DNA of 64,000 bases from Pseudoscardovia suis (GCF_002797875.1 NZ_PGFC01000002.1:367127-431126); one strand, 5' to 3'. Counted from the stretch's first letter, positions 1 through 10,079 are shown. Made by a program: numbers and translations. The notes: generated by a model from the letters alone, not told the origin.

Positions 1-3000
1 GAATACCAAGACACCTCCACCACGCAGGCGACGCTGCTGGCACAGATCTTCCACCCTCAAGATGTGAATTCCACGGACTTAGTGAGTGGCGCGTCTCCGC
101 GCAAGTCCGCGGTGACTGCGGTGGGCGATCCGTATCAGGCCATCTACGCATGGCGTGGAGCGAGCCCAGGTGCGTTCCGTCTGTTCCGTGAGAAGTTCGG
201 CATCACCTCCGAGCCATATTCCCTCTCCGTCACGCGCCGCAATCCCAAGCTCGTTCTCGATGCCGCAAACCGGCTCACCGATGCATTCCGCAAACAGTGG
301 ACGCCTGATTCGAATGTGCCCCACAACAAGCGAGAAGTGGAGGTGCTTCCGCTCAAGCCTTTGGAAACGGAGGAAAGCGGTGGCGCTGCGATGGAAGCCT
401 CCGTTGCAACAGACGCGAACGGAGCTGATCGCGCTGCAGATGCCGACGCTGACCCCGCGACGCATTCCCCGACGGGGGCGTCTTGCGGTGAGAAGGCGCC
501 ATTCCTTGGCCTCGCCGCTTTTGAAACGGGCGCTGAAGAGATTGCCGCAGTCGTGGAATTTGCAGCGCATGCGCAGATGTACAAGAAGGTGCCCAATCCT
601 GCGAAACCAGGGGAGTTCGAGAAGCGGACGCCAGTCGCCATTCTGTTCCGTTCCACACGTCCCATGCAGGATGTGGCGGATGCCATCAGCCAGGCCGGCA
701 TGACGTACGAGATCATCGGCGCCAGCGGCTTGTTGCACCGAGCGGATGTCGCAGACCTCAAGGCGTTGCTGGAAGTCGTGGCAGACCACTCCAATACACC
801 GGCGCTGCAGGAGCTTCTTGCGTCGCCTCGCTTCTCCATTCCTCACAGCGCTTTGAAGAAGCTCGCCACCATGGCGACGCAGAAGAACATCGACTTCCAG
901 TACCGTACGTTGGAAGAGGCGGGCTATGTCACCTCTGACGAGAACACGACCGAATCCGACCGGAAGGATGCGGTGAACCGCCTGCGCGACGACGTGATGC
1001 TCCCCACTGGGGTTTTTCTCGCCGACCTGCTCATGGACGACGATTTCGATGAGCAACTGAGCTTGCTCGAAGTTCCCGATGACGTCGCCTTCAGGCTCCA
1101 TGAGGCAAGCCTGATCCTGCGGCGCGCAGAGAAGGCATCGGAGCGTTCCCTGCGTGACGCGATGCATACGGCAAGTGCCGCATTGACGCTGCCGATGGAT
1201 TCTTCGCTCGCTCGTATCGTGGCCGATGGCGAAGGGATGCCGAACTCCACGTATGGCGCGGCGTTCGATGCTGTGATGCAACAGGTGGATTCCTACGAGC
1301 AGGAGCTGCCTGACTCCATGCACCCTACGGTGCGTGGGTTCTTCGCATGGATGGCGGTGCAGGAACGCGAACCCGCTCCGCCTGCGGCGAACCTCGACCA
1401 GACCGCCGACGTGCAGCTCATGACCGTGCATCAGGCAAAGGGCTTGGAATGGCCGGCTGTCGCGGTCATGGACATGCGGAAAGATACGTTCCCCTCATCA
1501 ACGGGAGACAATCTTCTGGTTGTCAAGCCTGGCAGCGCTTCATGGACTGAGAAAGACGGTCCGTCATACACCGCGACAAAGAGAAGCTGGCTGGAGAACC
1601 CAACCGCAATACCTGCTCCCGTGCGCGCGGATGCGGATCTTCTGCCCCGTTTCCCGCATGATGGCAGCTCCATCAGCGAGTGGAATGATGCCGCAGGGGA
1701 GTCCGACACGGATGATGGGCGTTCGACGTTCCCGACGATGGCCGTTCGTATTGAACGCGAGACATTGGACGCGCTGCGACTGAAAAACGGCTTCGGTCCG
1801 TGCGGAGCACAGGACTATCTCAGCCAGGCCGAGGAATATGGCCGGCGCGGGCATGATGAGGAACGTCGCTTGGCGTATGTGGCGCTCACCCGCGCTAAGA
1901 ACGAGGCATTGCTCGTATGCTCGCGCAATGCGATGAGTGCGCCTGGCACATGGCGTTGGTCGGGATTGCCGAACACGCTTGACACCGATGCTGGGGCATC
2001 CAATTTTTGGAGCGAGCTCTACCATGCTTACGTGCCGCAGGGCCGCGAGGAGCATCCAGAAAATGACTATGCGGTCGCTCACATGTTGCAGGAAGGCGAC
2101 GACGCGGACAACGATGCGCAACAAGACAAGCAGCTGATGCAGATCCTTGCGGCGCTGTTCGCCAATAGCTCCTCGCATTCTGCAAAAGGTTCGGAGGATG
2201 CGAAGGGTACTGCAAATGGCGACCCCCGTGCCTTCACCTTCGCTCGCAGTGAGGAGGAAGCCGAGCCATTGGTGCGTGACGAGCCTCATGAACCGCTGAC
2301 CACGCTTGATGGCGTCCCGGTCGTCCAGCTTGCCGATGCTGTGAAGAACCGTCTTGACGATCCGTCAACAATCATCCCCGATGGATACAAAGTGCCCACG
2401 GGTGTCTTCATTGGCGAAGGTGCGGAGCAGTTGTCCCGTCTTGTTGTCAATGTGGCTTTTACATCCGCGGCGCAGCAGATGGCCGACAACGAGAACGAAC
2501 ATCTGCCGCAATGGCCATCCGATTTGCAACGCAGCACGCGTGCCGCGCTCGCAATGACCGCTGAGGTCATTGATCCGGCATCCGGTGGCGATCTGGCACA
2601 GGATGCCGCCGATGCCCGTGGCGTGATTCCCACTTCGGATATGCGCAAGCAGGCGGATGAGCATGCGAAGCAGATCATTGACGCAAGCGCGAAGTCCGCG
2701 AATGCAAACTCGCAAAGCGTTGCGTTGCTCAGCCGTGCGCGCCTGCTGGTCGCAGCCGATGCACAACGCCACGAGCAAGCACAGGATGTGATTGCCAGGG
2801 CGAACGCCGCGCGCAAAGGCACGAATGTTGGCACCACGAATCTGCGGTTCATCGCCTCGATCGCTGGGGACTCCGCCAAGACCATGCAGGTCGCGCGAAG
2901 CATACTGCGGCCAGTGCCGATGCCTCCGAACTCCGCGGCATCAGAAGGCACACGCTTTCACGAATGGGCGCAGCAGTTCATTGACGTGGCAACGGTTACA

Positions 3001-3570
3001 AAGGATGATTTGCTCTCTGGCGCGGAGTCGACCGATCACGGAGGCCTGGCAGATGTGGACTCCACGGATTCTATGGCGACTACCGTCAATGGCAAGCGCC
3101 AGGCGATGCTTGACGATGTTGACGCCGATGATTCCCTGACCAATGCAGAGAAGGAGTGGCGTCATCGACTCGCCACGTCGCCATGGGCGTCGCGCACACC
3201 ATATGCCACGGAAGCGCCGTTGACGCTCGCCACTCCGGATGGTCCGGTGAACGGCACGCTCGATGCCGTGTTCTACGGCGGTTTGGATTCCCCTGATGCC
3301 GAGGGCAGGTTCACGATCGTCGATTGGAAGACCGGACGCATGCCATGCACCACAGCCGATCGCGACGTGTATCTCATCCAGCTCGACGTGTACCGTCTGC
3401 TGCTCGCCAGCCAATTGGGTGTGCCGCTCGACGCCATCGACGCCACGCTCTACTTCCTGTCGCAAGCTGATCCCGCGAAGCGAGTAATCCACGCTGACCT
3501 GAAAAGCGCGCAGGACATCGAGAAGGAGATTGCCCAAGGTCGATACCTTCGCATCGACACCGATGCTTGA
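1..3570 (+). CDS. UvrD/PcrA-type ATP-dependent helicase with C-terminal RecB-like nuclease (5' end outside window)
   Basis: The reading frame is open from base 1, so the gene starts left of the window. The first visible residues are EYQDTS, the end of helicase motif II (DEYQDTS). Superfamily 1 motifs follow in order: AVGDPYQAIYAWRG near 118-160, LMTVHQAKGLEWP near 1417-1455, and YVALTRAK near 1879-1902. The C-terminus has a PD-(D/E)XK nuclease signature: RFHEW near 2957, GTLDAVFYGG near 3253, and VDWKTGR near 3319-3339. Helicase plus RecB-like nuclease is the layout of actinobacterial AdnB, which works with AdnA in resecting double-strand breaks; assignment to AdnB is inference because the N-terminus and any upstream partner are not visible. 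A GTG at 64 could be miscalled as a start, but it lies inside the conserved core. About 1,189 residues are present here. Confidence 0.9.
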   Translation, partial: EYQDTSTTQATLLAQIFHPQDVNSTDLVSGASPRKSAVTAVGDPYQAIYAWRGASPGAFRLFREKFGITSEPYSLSVTRRNPKLVLDAANRLTDAFRKQWTPDSNVPHNKREVEVLPLKPLETEESGGAAMEASVATDANGADRAADADADPATHSPTGASCGEKAPFLGLAAFETGAEEIAAVVEFAAHAQMYKKVPNPAKPGEFEKRTPVAILFRSTRPMQDVADAISQAGMTYEIIGASGLLHRADVADLKALLEVVADHSNTPALQELLASPRFSIPHSALKKLATMATQKNIDFQYRTLEEAGYVTSDENTTESDRKDAVNRLRDDVMLPTGVFLADLLMDDDFDEQLSLLEVPDDVAFRLHEASLILRRAEKASERSLRDAMHTASAALTLPMDSSLARIVADGEGMPNSTYGAAFDAVMQQVDSYEQELPDSMHPTVRGFFAWMAVQEREPAPPAANLDQTADVQLMTVHQAKGLEWPAVAVMDMRKDTFPSSTGDNLLVVKPGSASWTEKDGPSYTATKRSWLENPTAIPAPVRADADLLPRFPHDGSSISEWNDAAGESDTDDGRSTFPTMAVRIERETLDALRLKNGFGPCGAQDYLSQAEEYGRRGHDEERRLAYVALTRAKNEALLVCSRNAMSAPGTWRWSGLPNTLDTDAGASNFWSELYHAYVPQGREEHPENDYAVAHMLQEGDDADNDAQQDKQLMQILAALFANSSSHSAKGSEDAKGTANGDPRAFTFARSEEEAEPLVRDEPHEPLTTLDGVPVVQLADAVKNRLDDPSTIIPDGYKVPTGVFIGEGAEQLSRLVVNVAFTSAAQQMADNENEHLPQWPSDLQRSTRAALAMTAEVIDPASGGDLAQDAADARGVIPTSDMRKQADEHAKQIIDASAKSANANSQSVALLSRARLLVAADAQRHEQAQDVIARANAARKGTNVGTTNLRFIASIAGDSAKTMQVARSILRPVPMPPNSAASEGTRFHEWAQQFIDVATVTKDDLLSGAESTDHGGLADVDSTDSMATTVNGKRQAMLDDVDADDSLTNAEKEWRHRLATSPWASRTPYATEAPLTLATPDGPVNGTLDAVFYGGLDSPDAEGRFTIVDWKTGRMPCTTADRDVYLIQLDVYRLLLASQLGVPLDAIDATLYFLSQADPAKRVIHADLKSAQDIEKEIAQGRYLRIDTDA

Positions 3571-3583
3571 CAGCGCGGCCGCA

Positions 3584-3624
3584 TGTCAACTTGGGTTGCG
3601 CTATTGGCGGAACCCAAGTTGACA
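3584..3624. repeat. Perfect 14-bp inverted repeat after the helicase gene
   Basis: Arms tgtcaacttgggtt (3584-3597) and aacccaagttgaca (3611-3624) are exact reverse complements around a 13-nt loop. There is no T tract after the second arm, and the arms are AT-richer than the other hairpins in the window. It lies 13 nt after the helicase stop codon. It could be a transcript 3' end, an operator, or a remnant of a mobile element. Confidence 0.75.
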
Positions 3625-3793
3625 GCTCCGGGTAGCGTGGAGTGCGTGAGGGGCGATCACCAGGCGTTTGCGCTTCAAGATACCCGTCGCTTGCTGATGC
3701 ACGTCCGTCGAGATGTCGTCGACTGACATCAGCGAAGTGTCGGGAATCCGCCATGGTGCGACTCCTTGCTGTTATGAACGGAGGAGATATCTA

Positions 3794-4507
3794 ATGACAC
3801 TGGCGCACAGCAACGCGCGGCAGCGGGAGCATATCCATCATGCGTCATGCGCTCAGACGGTGCATGATGACGGTGGTGCATGCGAACATGTGGCGTTCAG
3901 GCCGGTCACGTCTGATGACGCGGATGAGCTGGCAGCCCTTAACATGCACACGTGGTTTCCCAAAGACCTGTATTCATACGCGCAGACAAGGCATTACGCG
4001 GCGCGTCTTGACGTGCTGCACTACCTGCGTTCCAGCACGTATGGAGAGGTGGCGACGCTGCGGGGCACAATCCTTGGCGTGGTGCTCGGGGCGGTCGAAG
4101 GCAAAAGACCAATCGTGCCTGCGGCAGCGGGATGGTATCGACAGGCGCATGTCAATGCGCCCATGGTTCCCGAAGGCATAACGGTGCGTCGCAATCTCGA
4201 CAAGGAAATTCGCACCGACCTCGCATTGGAGCGTGACGTGCGCAAGGATGTTCCCGCTGAGCTCCAACTGTTCATCGTCTCCGCCGCCGCACGCGGCAAA
4301 GGCGTGGGCGGTCAGCTCTACAGCAGGTTCCTGGCGCATTTGCGCGAATGCGGCGAAAAACGCTACTTCCTCTACACCGACAGCGACTGCGACTACGGCT
4401 TTTATGAAGCCCATGGGCTCACGCGGGTCGCGCAAGGAACCGGAGACGATTACACCGGTTCAGGCAGGACGCTCGACAAATTCATTTATGTCGGCAAGCT
4501 CTCGTAG
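3794..4507 (+). CDS. GNAT-family N-acetyltransferase
   Basis: A 237-residue protein that probably moves an acetyl group from acetyl-CoA to an unidentified amine. The acetyl-CoA loop is visible in the C-terminal half as LFIVSAAARGKGVGGQLYSR, matching the Q/RxxGxG/A motif A, preceded by the strand ELQLFIV. Downstream, YFLYTDSDCDYGFYEAHGL resembles the GNAT motif-B region ending in FYExxGF. The ATG at 3794 was chosen because it follows a strong ribosome binding site, ggaggag, at 3780-3786; an in-frame start at 3713 has no such site. The gene stands alone between the helicase and an MFS transporter, so the substrate cannot be inferred from context. Confidence 0.85.
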   Translation: MTLAHSNARQREHIHHASCAQTVHDDGGACEHVAFRPVTSDDADELAALNMHTWFPKDLYSYAQTRHYAARLDVLHYLRSSTYGEVATLRGTILGVVLGAVEGKRPIVPAAAGWYRQAHVNAPMVPEGITVRRNLDKEIRTDLALERDVRKDVPAELQLFIVSAAARGKGVGGQLYSRFLAHLRECGEKRYFLYTDSDCDYGFYEAHGLTRVAQGTGDDYTGSGRTLDKFIYVGKLS

Positions 4508-4742
4508 CGGTGTCTGCAGGTTGCGCAAGCCATATGACCGCGCAACCCATCCGCACGCTCGCTTGTCCCAACCGGCGACACCAGCCGTCAATCCGACGCG
4601 CAGACCAGTTGATCCACAAACTGCCTAACCGACCCGTCCGGTGCGTTTCAACCAACACGCCCGGTCTCCACCCCACCCTCAGTCCACTCCAGCCGGCATG
4701 CACACCATTGCCATGCCGCAGATCTGCATGAAAGGAATGACC

Positions 4743-6083
4743 ATGGCCTCGCCATACGCGCGCATATTCTCCCTGCCGGGCGCTCCCGCCTTCGCGATTT
4801 CCGGCATGGTGGCGCGCCTGCCGATGTCCATGACAAGCTTGGGCATCGTGCTGGCCCTCAACAACTTGTATGGCAATTGGACGGTGGCCGGCACCATGAG
4901 CGCCGTATGCGTGCTCGCCATGGGTGTCGCCACTCCGGTCTACGCGCGTCTGTTCGACCGCCATGGGCAGAGCCGTGTAGGATGGCCAGCGCTTGCAGCG
5001 CAAGTCTCCATGCTCGTGGCTTTCGCCCTGGCAGCCATGATGCGCGTGCCATTGCCTGTTCTGTTCGTGCTCGCCATAGGGATTGGCGCCACGCAATTCG
5101 CGTTCGGCGCCCTCGTGCGCACCCGCTGGTCGTGGGCATTGCGTGACGTGGGCGACCCGAATTTGCTCAACACAGCGTATGCATTCGAATCAGCCGTGGA
5201 CGAAGTCGTGTTCATCCTCGGACCGATCATCACCGCGGGTCTGGCCACCATGATTCATCCGGTCGTGCCGTTCTTTGTGGCGGCCGCCGCGGTGGGCATC
5301 GGCGGCGCCACCTACTTTCTGCAAAAACGCACCGAACCGCCTGTCGCGATTCTCACACCGGTAAATATCAAGGCGGGGGGTGCTGCGACGTCTGACGCGG
5401 CACACGCTGCGGCGGCTGATGGCGTCGTGGTTGATGGATCCGCCGCAGATGGTGCGACGTCACGGATGCGTGCGGTCGCAGATCCGTCGAAACACACGGC
5501 ACTGCAATTCCCGGGCATATTCATGCTCATGGTCATGTGGGTTGTGTTCAACATGTGCTTCTCGATGTTTGATGTATCCATGACCAGCCTGACCAAGGCG
5601 CTGGGGCGCGCGAGCATCGTGGGCGTGCAGCTGGCCATGTTCGCGGTGGGCTCATGCATCGGTGCGCTTGTATTCGGCAGCATCCGGTTGCGCGGATCCC
5701 ATTGGACACACATGCTGGTGTTCATGACCTACCTCACGCTCGGTTTCGTAGGCATCTATCTGGCGGGGAGCAATCTGCTGCTCATTGGCGCCATCGAACT
5801 CATCGCCGGGCTGGGCGTCGCTCCGATTTACGCGACCGGCAACCTTATTGTCAAACAGACCGTGCCGGCGAACTTCCTGACGGAGGGACTGTCGTGGCTG
5901 AGCACATCCGTGAACATCGGGCAGTCCATTGGCTCCACCATCGTGGGCATCGTGCTTGATGCGCACGGCCCTGCCGCCGGCCTTGCCCTGCCGATGATGG
6001 CGTGCGCGGTATCGATTCCGCTGATCGCGCTTTCCGCTTTGTCGGCCCGCCGCGGTTTGCGACGAGCAGGCAAGAGCGAGTGA
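4743..6083 (+). CDS. Major facilitator superfamily (MFS) transporter
   Basis: A 446-residue integral membrane protein with about twelve hydrophobic segments. The two halves are separated by a hydrophilic Ala/Asp-rich loop encoded near 5380-5480 (for example HAAAADGVVVDGSAADGATS). The motif VYARLFDRHGQSR after the second membrane segment corresponds to the MFS loop 2-3 signature. It is probably a drug or metabolite exporter, but the substrate is not predictable. The ATG at 4743 is preferred over 4641 and 4728 because AAAGGA lies a suitable distance upstream and the protein then begins MASPYARIFSLPG directly before the first helix. Spacing to the genes on both sides is over 200 nt, so it is probably transcribed alone. 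Confidence 0.85.
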   Translation: MASPYARIFSLPGAPAFAISGMVARLPMSMTSLGIVLALNNLYGNWTVAGTMSAVCVLAMGVATPVYARLFDRHGQSRVGWPALAAQVSMLVAFALAAMMRVPLPVLFVLAIGIGATQFAFGALVRTRWSWALRDVGDPNLLNTAYAFESAVDEVVFILGPIITAGLATMIHPVVPFFVAAAAVGIGGATYFLQKRTEPPVAILTPVNIKAGGAATSDAAHAAAADGVVVDGSAADGATSRMRAVADPSKHTALQFPGIFMLMVMWVVFNMCFSMFDVSMTSLTKALGRASIVGVQLAMFAVGSCIGALVFGSIRLRGSHWTHMLVFMTYLTLGFVGIYLAGSNLLLIGAIELIAGLGVAPIYATGNLIVKQTVPANFLTEGLSWLSTSVNIGQSIGSTIVGIVLDAHGPAAGLALPMMACAVSIPLIALSALSARRGLRRAGKSE

Positions 6084-6324
6084 GAATGGCGGGTGTGAAT
6101 GGACGTCGCGCTGATAGCCTGCCACATCCGTAGTGCCATCGCACAGGAGTCCACTTGCCATAGGCCGAGGCCTGACGGTGAAAGGATGGCGGGCAACCCA
6201 GTGATTCTGTAGCGCCCGTCGAGTAAAACAGGGTGAAGAAGCGGTTTCGGCGGTGGCCCCAACCGCAGTCATTGCCGGCGCTGCCGGCATCGCACAGGAA
6301 CATCGATACAACGGAGGAATCATC

Positions 6325-7071
6325 ATGACGATTCGAGTCTCAGTGGTGGGCGCCAAAGGGCGCATGGGAGCGACTGTCGTGGGCGCGGTCCAGTCGGCGC
6401 CGGACATGGAGCTCGCACTCGCCCTCGACGCGGGCGACGACCTTACGCAGATCACCCCAGCCAACACCGATGTCGTCGTGGAGTTCACGGTTCCCGCTGT
6501 GAGCCTCTCCAATGTGCTCACGCTCGTGGGGCAGGGTGTGAACGTCGTTGTCGGCACCACCGGCTGGACCGATGAGAAGCTCGCCCAAGTGGGCGAGGCG
6601 CTGGCGGCGCATCCCGACAATTCCGTGTTCATCGCCCCGAACTTCGCCATCTCCACGGTGCTCGCCGAGCATTTCGCCGCCCAGGCAGCCCGTTACTTCG
6701 AATCCGTCGAAATCGTGGAAATGCATCATCCCAACAAGGTGGACGCGCCTTCCGGCACCGCCATTCACACCGCTCACGTCATTGCCGCCGCCCGCAAGGA
6801 AGCGTCCATGCCGCCGATCCCTGACAACACGCAGACCGACGGCGGCTCCCGCGGCCAGGTCGTTGACGGCATCCACGTGCATGCGGTGCGTCTGCGCGGC
6901 CTCAACGCCCACGAGGAGGTGCTGTTCGGCAATGCTGGCGAGCAGCTCGTATTGCGTGCCGACAGCTTCGACCGCAGCTCGTTCATGCCCGGCGTGCTGC
7001 TCGCCGTTCGCCATGCCGGCGAGAACCCCGGCAAGGTGACTGTGGGCCTTGACGCGTACTTGGAACTGTAG
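6325..7071 (+). CDS. dapB: 4-hydroxy-tetrahydrodipicolinate reductase
   Basis: Reduces the product of DapA with NAD(P)H in the diaminopimelate/lysine pathway, in the cytoplasm. The 248-residue length is normal for actinobacterial DapB. The N-terminus MTIRVSVVGAKGRMG carries the dinucleotide-binding GxxGxxG variant. The catalytic motif EMHHPNKVDAPSGTA (near 6718-6765) includes the signature histidines, the lysine, and PSGTA for substrate binding. The ATG at 6325 follows ggaggaatcatc, a clear ribosome binding site; an upstream in-frame ATG at 6253 lacks one. dapA starts 59 nt downstream on the same strand, so the pair is probably an operon. Confidence 0.96.
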   Translation: MTIRVSVVGAKGRMGATVVGAVQSAPDMELALALDAGDDLTQITPANTDVVVEFTVPAVSLSNVLTLVGQGVNVVVGTTGWTDEKLAQVGEALAAHPDNSVFIAPNFAISTVLAEHFAAQAARYFESVEIVEMHHPNKVDAPSGTAIHTAHVIAAARKEASMPPIPDNTQTDGGSRGQVVDGIHVHAVRLRGLNAHEEVLFGNAGEQLVLRADSFDRSSFMPGVLLAVRHAGENPGKVTVGLDAYLEL

Positions 7072-7130
7072 ACGCTGTAAAAATGGACGATGCGCGGGAC
7101 CCGTCTCACCCAAGGTCTACCGTGGGAGCC

Positions 7131-8036
7131 ATGACTGAAGCAACTTCTCATCTGCTTGATCCCGCGCCTTTCGGGCGCATCATTCCGGCCATGGTCACCC
7201 CTATGAAGGCTGACGGCGCCATTGATTATGATGCCGCACAGAACCTGGCCAAGCAGCTGGTGAAGGACGGAGCCGACGGCCTGCTCGTCAACGGCACGAC
7301 CGGCGAATCGCCCTGCACCCACATGGATGAGAAAATCGACCTTGTGCGCGCTGTCAAGGAAGCCGTGGATGTGCCCGTGATTTCGGGCGCTGGCTCCAAC
7401 GACACTGCGCACACTGTTCGCATGGTGGAAAACATCCAGGAGGCCGGTGCGGACGCGCTTCTCGTGGTCGCTCCGTATTATTCCCGCCCGTCTCAGCGTG
7501 GCATCCTCGAGCATTACAAGGCAGTGGATGCCGTGGCTGAAAAGCCCTTCATCGTCTACGATGTGCCTGGCCGAACCGGCGTGAAGATCGCCACCGAAAC
7601 CTACGACGAGCTTGCGAAGCTTAAGCACGTGACGGCCGTCAAGGACGCCACCGGCAATCTTGGCAACGCCCTTGAACGCCACAGCCGCACGGGACTGACC
7701 TGGTATTCCGGCGACGACGGCATCTTCCTGCCGTTCCTGTCGGTGGGCGCCGTGGGCGTCATCTCCGTCATCGCGCATGTGGCCAGCAAGCCTATGCGTG
7801 AGCTCGCCGACGCGTTCGACCGCGGAGACATCCGCGAAGCGCAGCGCATCGCCGCCCAGCTCGTGCCGCTTGTGCACGCGCTCAACGGCGACGGTTTCCA
7901 GGCCGTCATGGCCAAGGCAGCCCTCAAGGTGAAGGGTTACATCCCGTGCGCTGCGATGCGTCTGCCGAATGTGGAAGCGAACGCAGAACAATACAAGAAG
8001 GTCGAAGACGGCATGCGTGCCGCCGGTCTGCTCTGA
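7131..8036 (+). CDS. dapA: 4-hydroxy-tetrahydrodipicolinate synthase
   Basis: Condenses pyruvate with aspartate semialdehyde at the entry of the diaminopimelate branch, supplying peptidoglycan precursors and lysine. The 301-residue TIM barrel shows the family motifs: GLLVNGTTGESP near 7279 (pyruvate-binding GTTGE), VVAPYYSRPSQRGI near 7465 (catalytic tyrosine), and VKDATGNL near 7638, whose lysine forms the Schiff base. The ATG at 7131 follows gtgggagcc, with GGAG five bases upstream. It sits directly after dapB, and RNase J follows after 192 nt. Confidence 0.96.
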   Translation: MTEATSHLLDPAPFGRIIPAMVTPMKADGAIDYDAAQNLAKQLVKDGADGLLVNGTTGESPCTHMDEKIDLVRAVKEAVDVPVISGAGSNDTAHTVRMVENIQEAGADALLVVAPYYSRPSQRGILEHYKAVDAVAEKPFIVYDVPGRTGVKIATETYDELAKLKHVTAVKDATGNLGNALERHSRTGLTWYSGDDGIFLPFLSVGAVGVISVIAHVASKPMRELADAFDRGDIREAQRIAAQLVPLVHALNGDGFQAVMAKAALKVKGYIPCAAMRLPNVEANAEQYKKVEDGMRAAGLL

Positions 8037-8084
8037 CCCAGATCTGACCGTTTGCATAGCACTGCCGCATAGCTCAGCGAAGCT

Positions 8085-8128
8085 GGCCGATCTGCGCGAT
8101 GCCATGATGCATCGCGCGCAGACCGGCC
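8085..8128. other. Long imperfect hairpin between dapA and the RNase J gene
   Basis: Arms GGCC-TCTGCGCGATGC and GCATCGCGCGCAGA-GGCC pair around a short loop, with a 2-nt bulge. No T tract follows, so this may be a processing or stability element, or a weak terminator between dapA and the RNase J gene. Confidence 0.5.
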
Positions 8129-8228
8129 GCTTCTGTGATTGTGAGGTTCGCGCATAGGGCGCGGACGAAAAAGCCGCGATGCAGGCGCCTTCGGCGTTTG
8201 CAGCGGCGTAAGGAAAAAGAAAACAGCT

Positions 8229-10079
8229 ATGGCAGAAACAACAGAAAAGCGAAATCCTGCGAAATCACGGCGTTCGTCCGGTTCTCGCAGGTCCCGTGGC
8301 GGCAGGGGAGGCCGTCGCTCCGCCGCACCGCGCTCCCATGAGGTGGGCGGCAACCAGACTCCGGAACTGGGCCTCGTCGCCCCTCCGAAGTATCGCAAGG
8401 GTTCGATGCGCATCGTGCCGCTCGGCGGCTTGGGCGAAATCGGCCGCAACATGAATGTGGTCGAATACAACGGGCACATCCTCATCATCGACTGCGGCGT
8501 GCTCTTCCCTGAGGAGGAACAGCCGGGCGTCGATTTGATCCTGCCTGATTTCTCATACATCAAGGACCGTCTCGACAAGGTCGACGGCATGGTGCTCACG
8601 CACGGCCATGAAGATCATATCGGCGGCGTGCCCTACCTGCTCAAGCTGCGCCCGGACATCCCGCTGTACGGTTCCGAGCTCACGCTGTCGTTCGTCAAGG
8701 CAAAGTGCGATGAGCACAACATCAACCCGATCCTGCACGTTGTGGAAGGCCGTGACAAGGCCAAGGTCGGCCCGTTCAACCTTGAGTTCATCACGGTCAC
8801 GCATTCCATCCCGGATGCTCTCGCCGTGTTCGTGCGCACGCCTGCCGGCAGCCTCATCGATACCGGCGACATCAAGCTCGACCAGCTGCCCCTCGACCAC
8901 AAGATCACCGATCTGGTGGAATTCGGCCGCTTGGGCGAGAACCCGGGCGTCGACCTGTTCATGTGCGATTCGACGAACGCCGAGGTCCCCGGCTTCGTCA
9001 AGCCCGAGACGTCCATCGGCCCGGCGCTTGACAAGGCGTTTTCCGAGGCCACGCGCAAGATCATCGTCGCGTCGTTCTCCAGCCACGTGCACCGTGTGCA
9101 GCAAGTGGTCGACACCGCTCACAAGTATGGCCGCAAGGTTGTGTTCGTGGGCCGTTCGATGGTGCGCAACATGGCCATCGCCGCCGACAAGGGCTACTTG
9201 CACATCCCCGAGGGCACTGTCGTGGACCTCAAGAAGTCCGCTGACATCCAGGACGACAAGATCGTCTACATGTGCACCGGATCCCAAGGCGAGCCTCTCG
9301 CAGCCCTCGGCCGCATTGCCGACGGCAACCATCCGGACATCCACATCGAGGAATTCGACACGGTGATTCTCGCCAGCTCGCTGATCCCGGGCAACGAGAA
9401 CAGCGTCTACGGCGTCATCAACAAGCTCACGCGCCTGGGCGCCAAGGTCGTCAACCGCGACAACGCCGCGATCCACGTCTCCGGTCATGCCAATCAGGGC
9501 GAGCTGCTGTATCTGTACAACATCATCAAGCCCAAGTGCGCCATGCCGATTCACGGCGAAAACCGCCATCTGGTCGCCAATGGTCTCGTTGCCGTCAAGA
9601 CTGGTGTGCCGCCGCAGAACGTTGTGCTTGCCGAGGACGGCGACGTGGTCGACCTGTATCACGGTCAGGCTGCGGTCGTCGGTTCCGTGCCGTGCGGCTA
9701 CGTGTATGTGGATGGCGATTCCGTGGGCGAGCTCACCGAGGAAGACCTCGAGAAGCGTCGCATCCTGTCGGAGGAGGGCTTCGTCAGCGCATTCGTCGTC
9801 GTGGATTCCGAGAACCACGACGTCGTGACCGAGCCGAAGATCTTCCTCAACGCCGTTGCCGAAGACGAATCCAGCATCGAATCCGTCAAGGATCAGATTG
9901 TGCGCGACCTTGAGGATGCGCTCATCCATGGCAACACGAACACGCAGAAGCTGCAGCAGGTCATGCGCCGCACGCTTGGCGCGTGGATTTCGCGCAAGTG
10001 GCATCGCCGTCCGATGATCGTGCCTGTCGTGGCCGACATCGCCGACGAGGAAGAGGACGCTCATCCCGTCGCTGCGTGA
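8229..10079 (+). CDS. rnj: Ribonuclease J (metallo-beta-lactamase/beta-CASP RNase)
   Basis: A 616-residue 5'-3' exonuclease and endonuclease for RNA maturation and decay. After a basic Arg/Ser/Gly-rich N-terminal tail of about 45 residues (SRRSRGGRGGRRS), the core begins MRIVPLGGLGEIGRNM, as in RNase J. The zinc ligands are in VLTHGHEDHIGG (near 8592-8630), the HxHxDH motif. Further metal and beta-CASP motifs include LIDTGDIKLD, SFSSHVHRVQ, VSGHANQGEL and MPIHGENRH. Basic N-terminal extensions are common in actinobacterial RNase J. The dapB-dapA-rnj order recurs in actinobacteria. A canonical terminator follows at 10120. Confidence 0.96.
   Translation: MAETTEKRNPAKSRRSSGSRRSRGGRGGRRSAAPRSHEVGGNQTPELGLVAPPKYRKGSMRIVPLGGLGEIGRNMNVVEYNGHILIIDCGVLFPEEEQPGVDLILPDFSYIKDRLDKVDGMVLTHGHEDHIGGVPYLLKLRPDIPLYGSELTLSFVKAKCDEHNINPILHVVEGRDKAKVGPFNLEFITVTHSIPDALAVFVRTPAGSLIDTGDIKLDQLPLDHKITDLVEFGRLGENPGVDLFMCDSTNAEVPGFVKPETSIGPALDKAFSEATRKIIVASFSSHVHRVQQVVDTAHKYGRKVVFVGRSMVRNMAIAADKGYLHIPEGTVVDLKKSADIQDDKIVYMCTGSQGEPLAALGRIADGNHPDIHIEEFDTVILASSLIPGNENSVYGVINKLTRLGAKVVNRDNAAIHVSGHANQGELLYLYNIIKPKCAMPIHGENRHLVANGLVAVKTGVPPQNVVLAEDGDVVDLYHGQAAVVGSVPCGYVYVDGDSVGELTEEDLEKRRILSEEGFVSAFVVVDSENHDVVTEPKIFLNAVAEDESSIESVKDQIVRDLEDALIHGNTNTQKLQQVMRRTLGAWISRKWHRRPMIVPVVADIADEEEDAHPVAA

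Noticed and set aside
64..3570. Helicase start at GTG 64
   Set aside because: The frame is open to the window edge and encodes part of helicase motif II before this codon, so the true start is outside.
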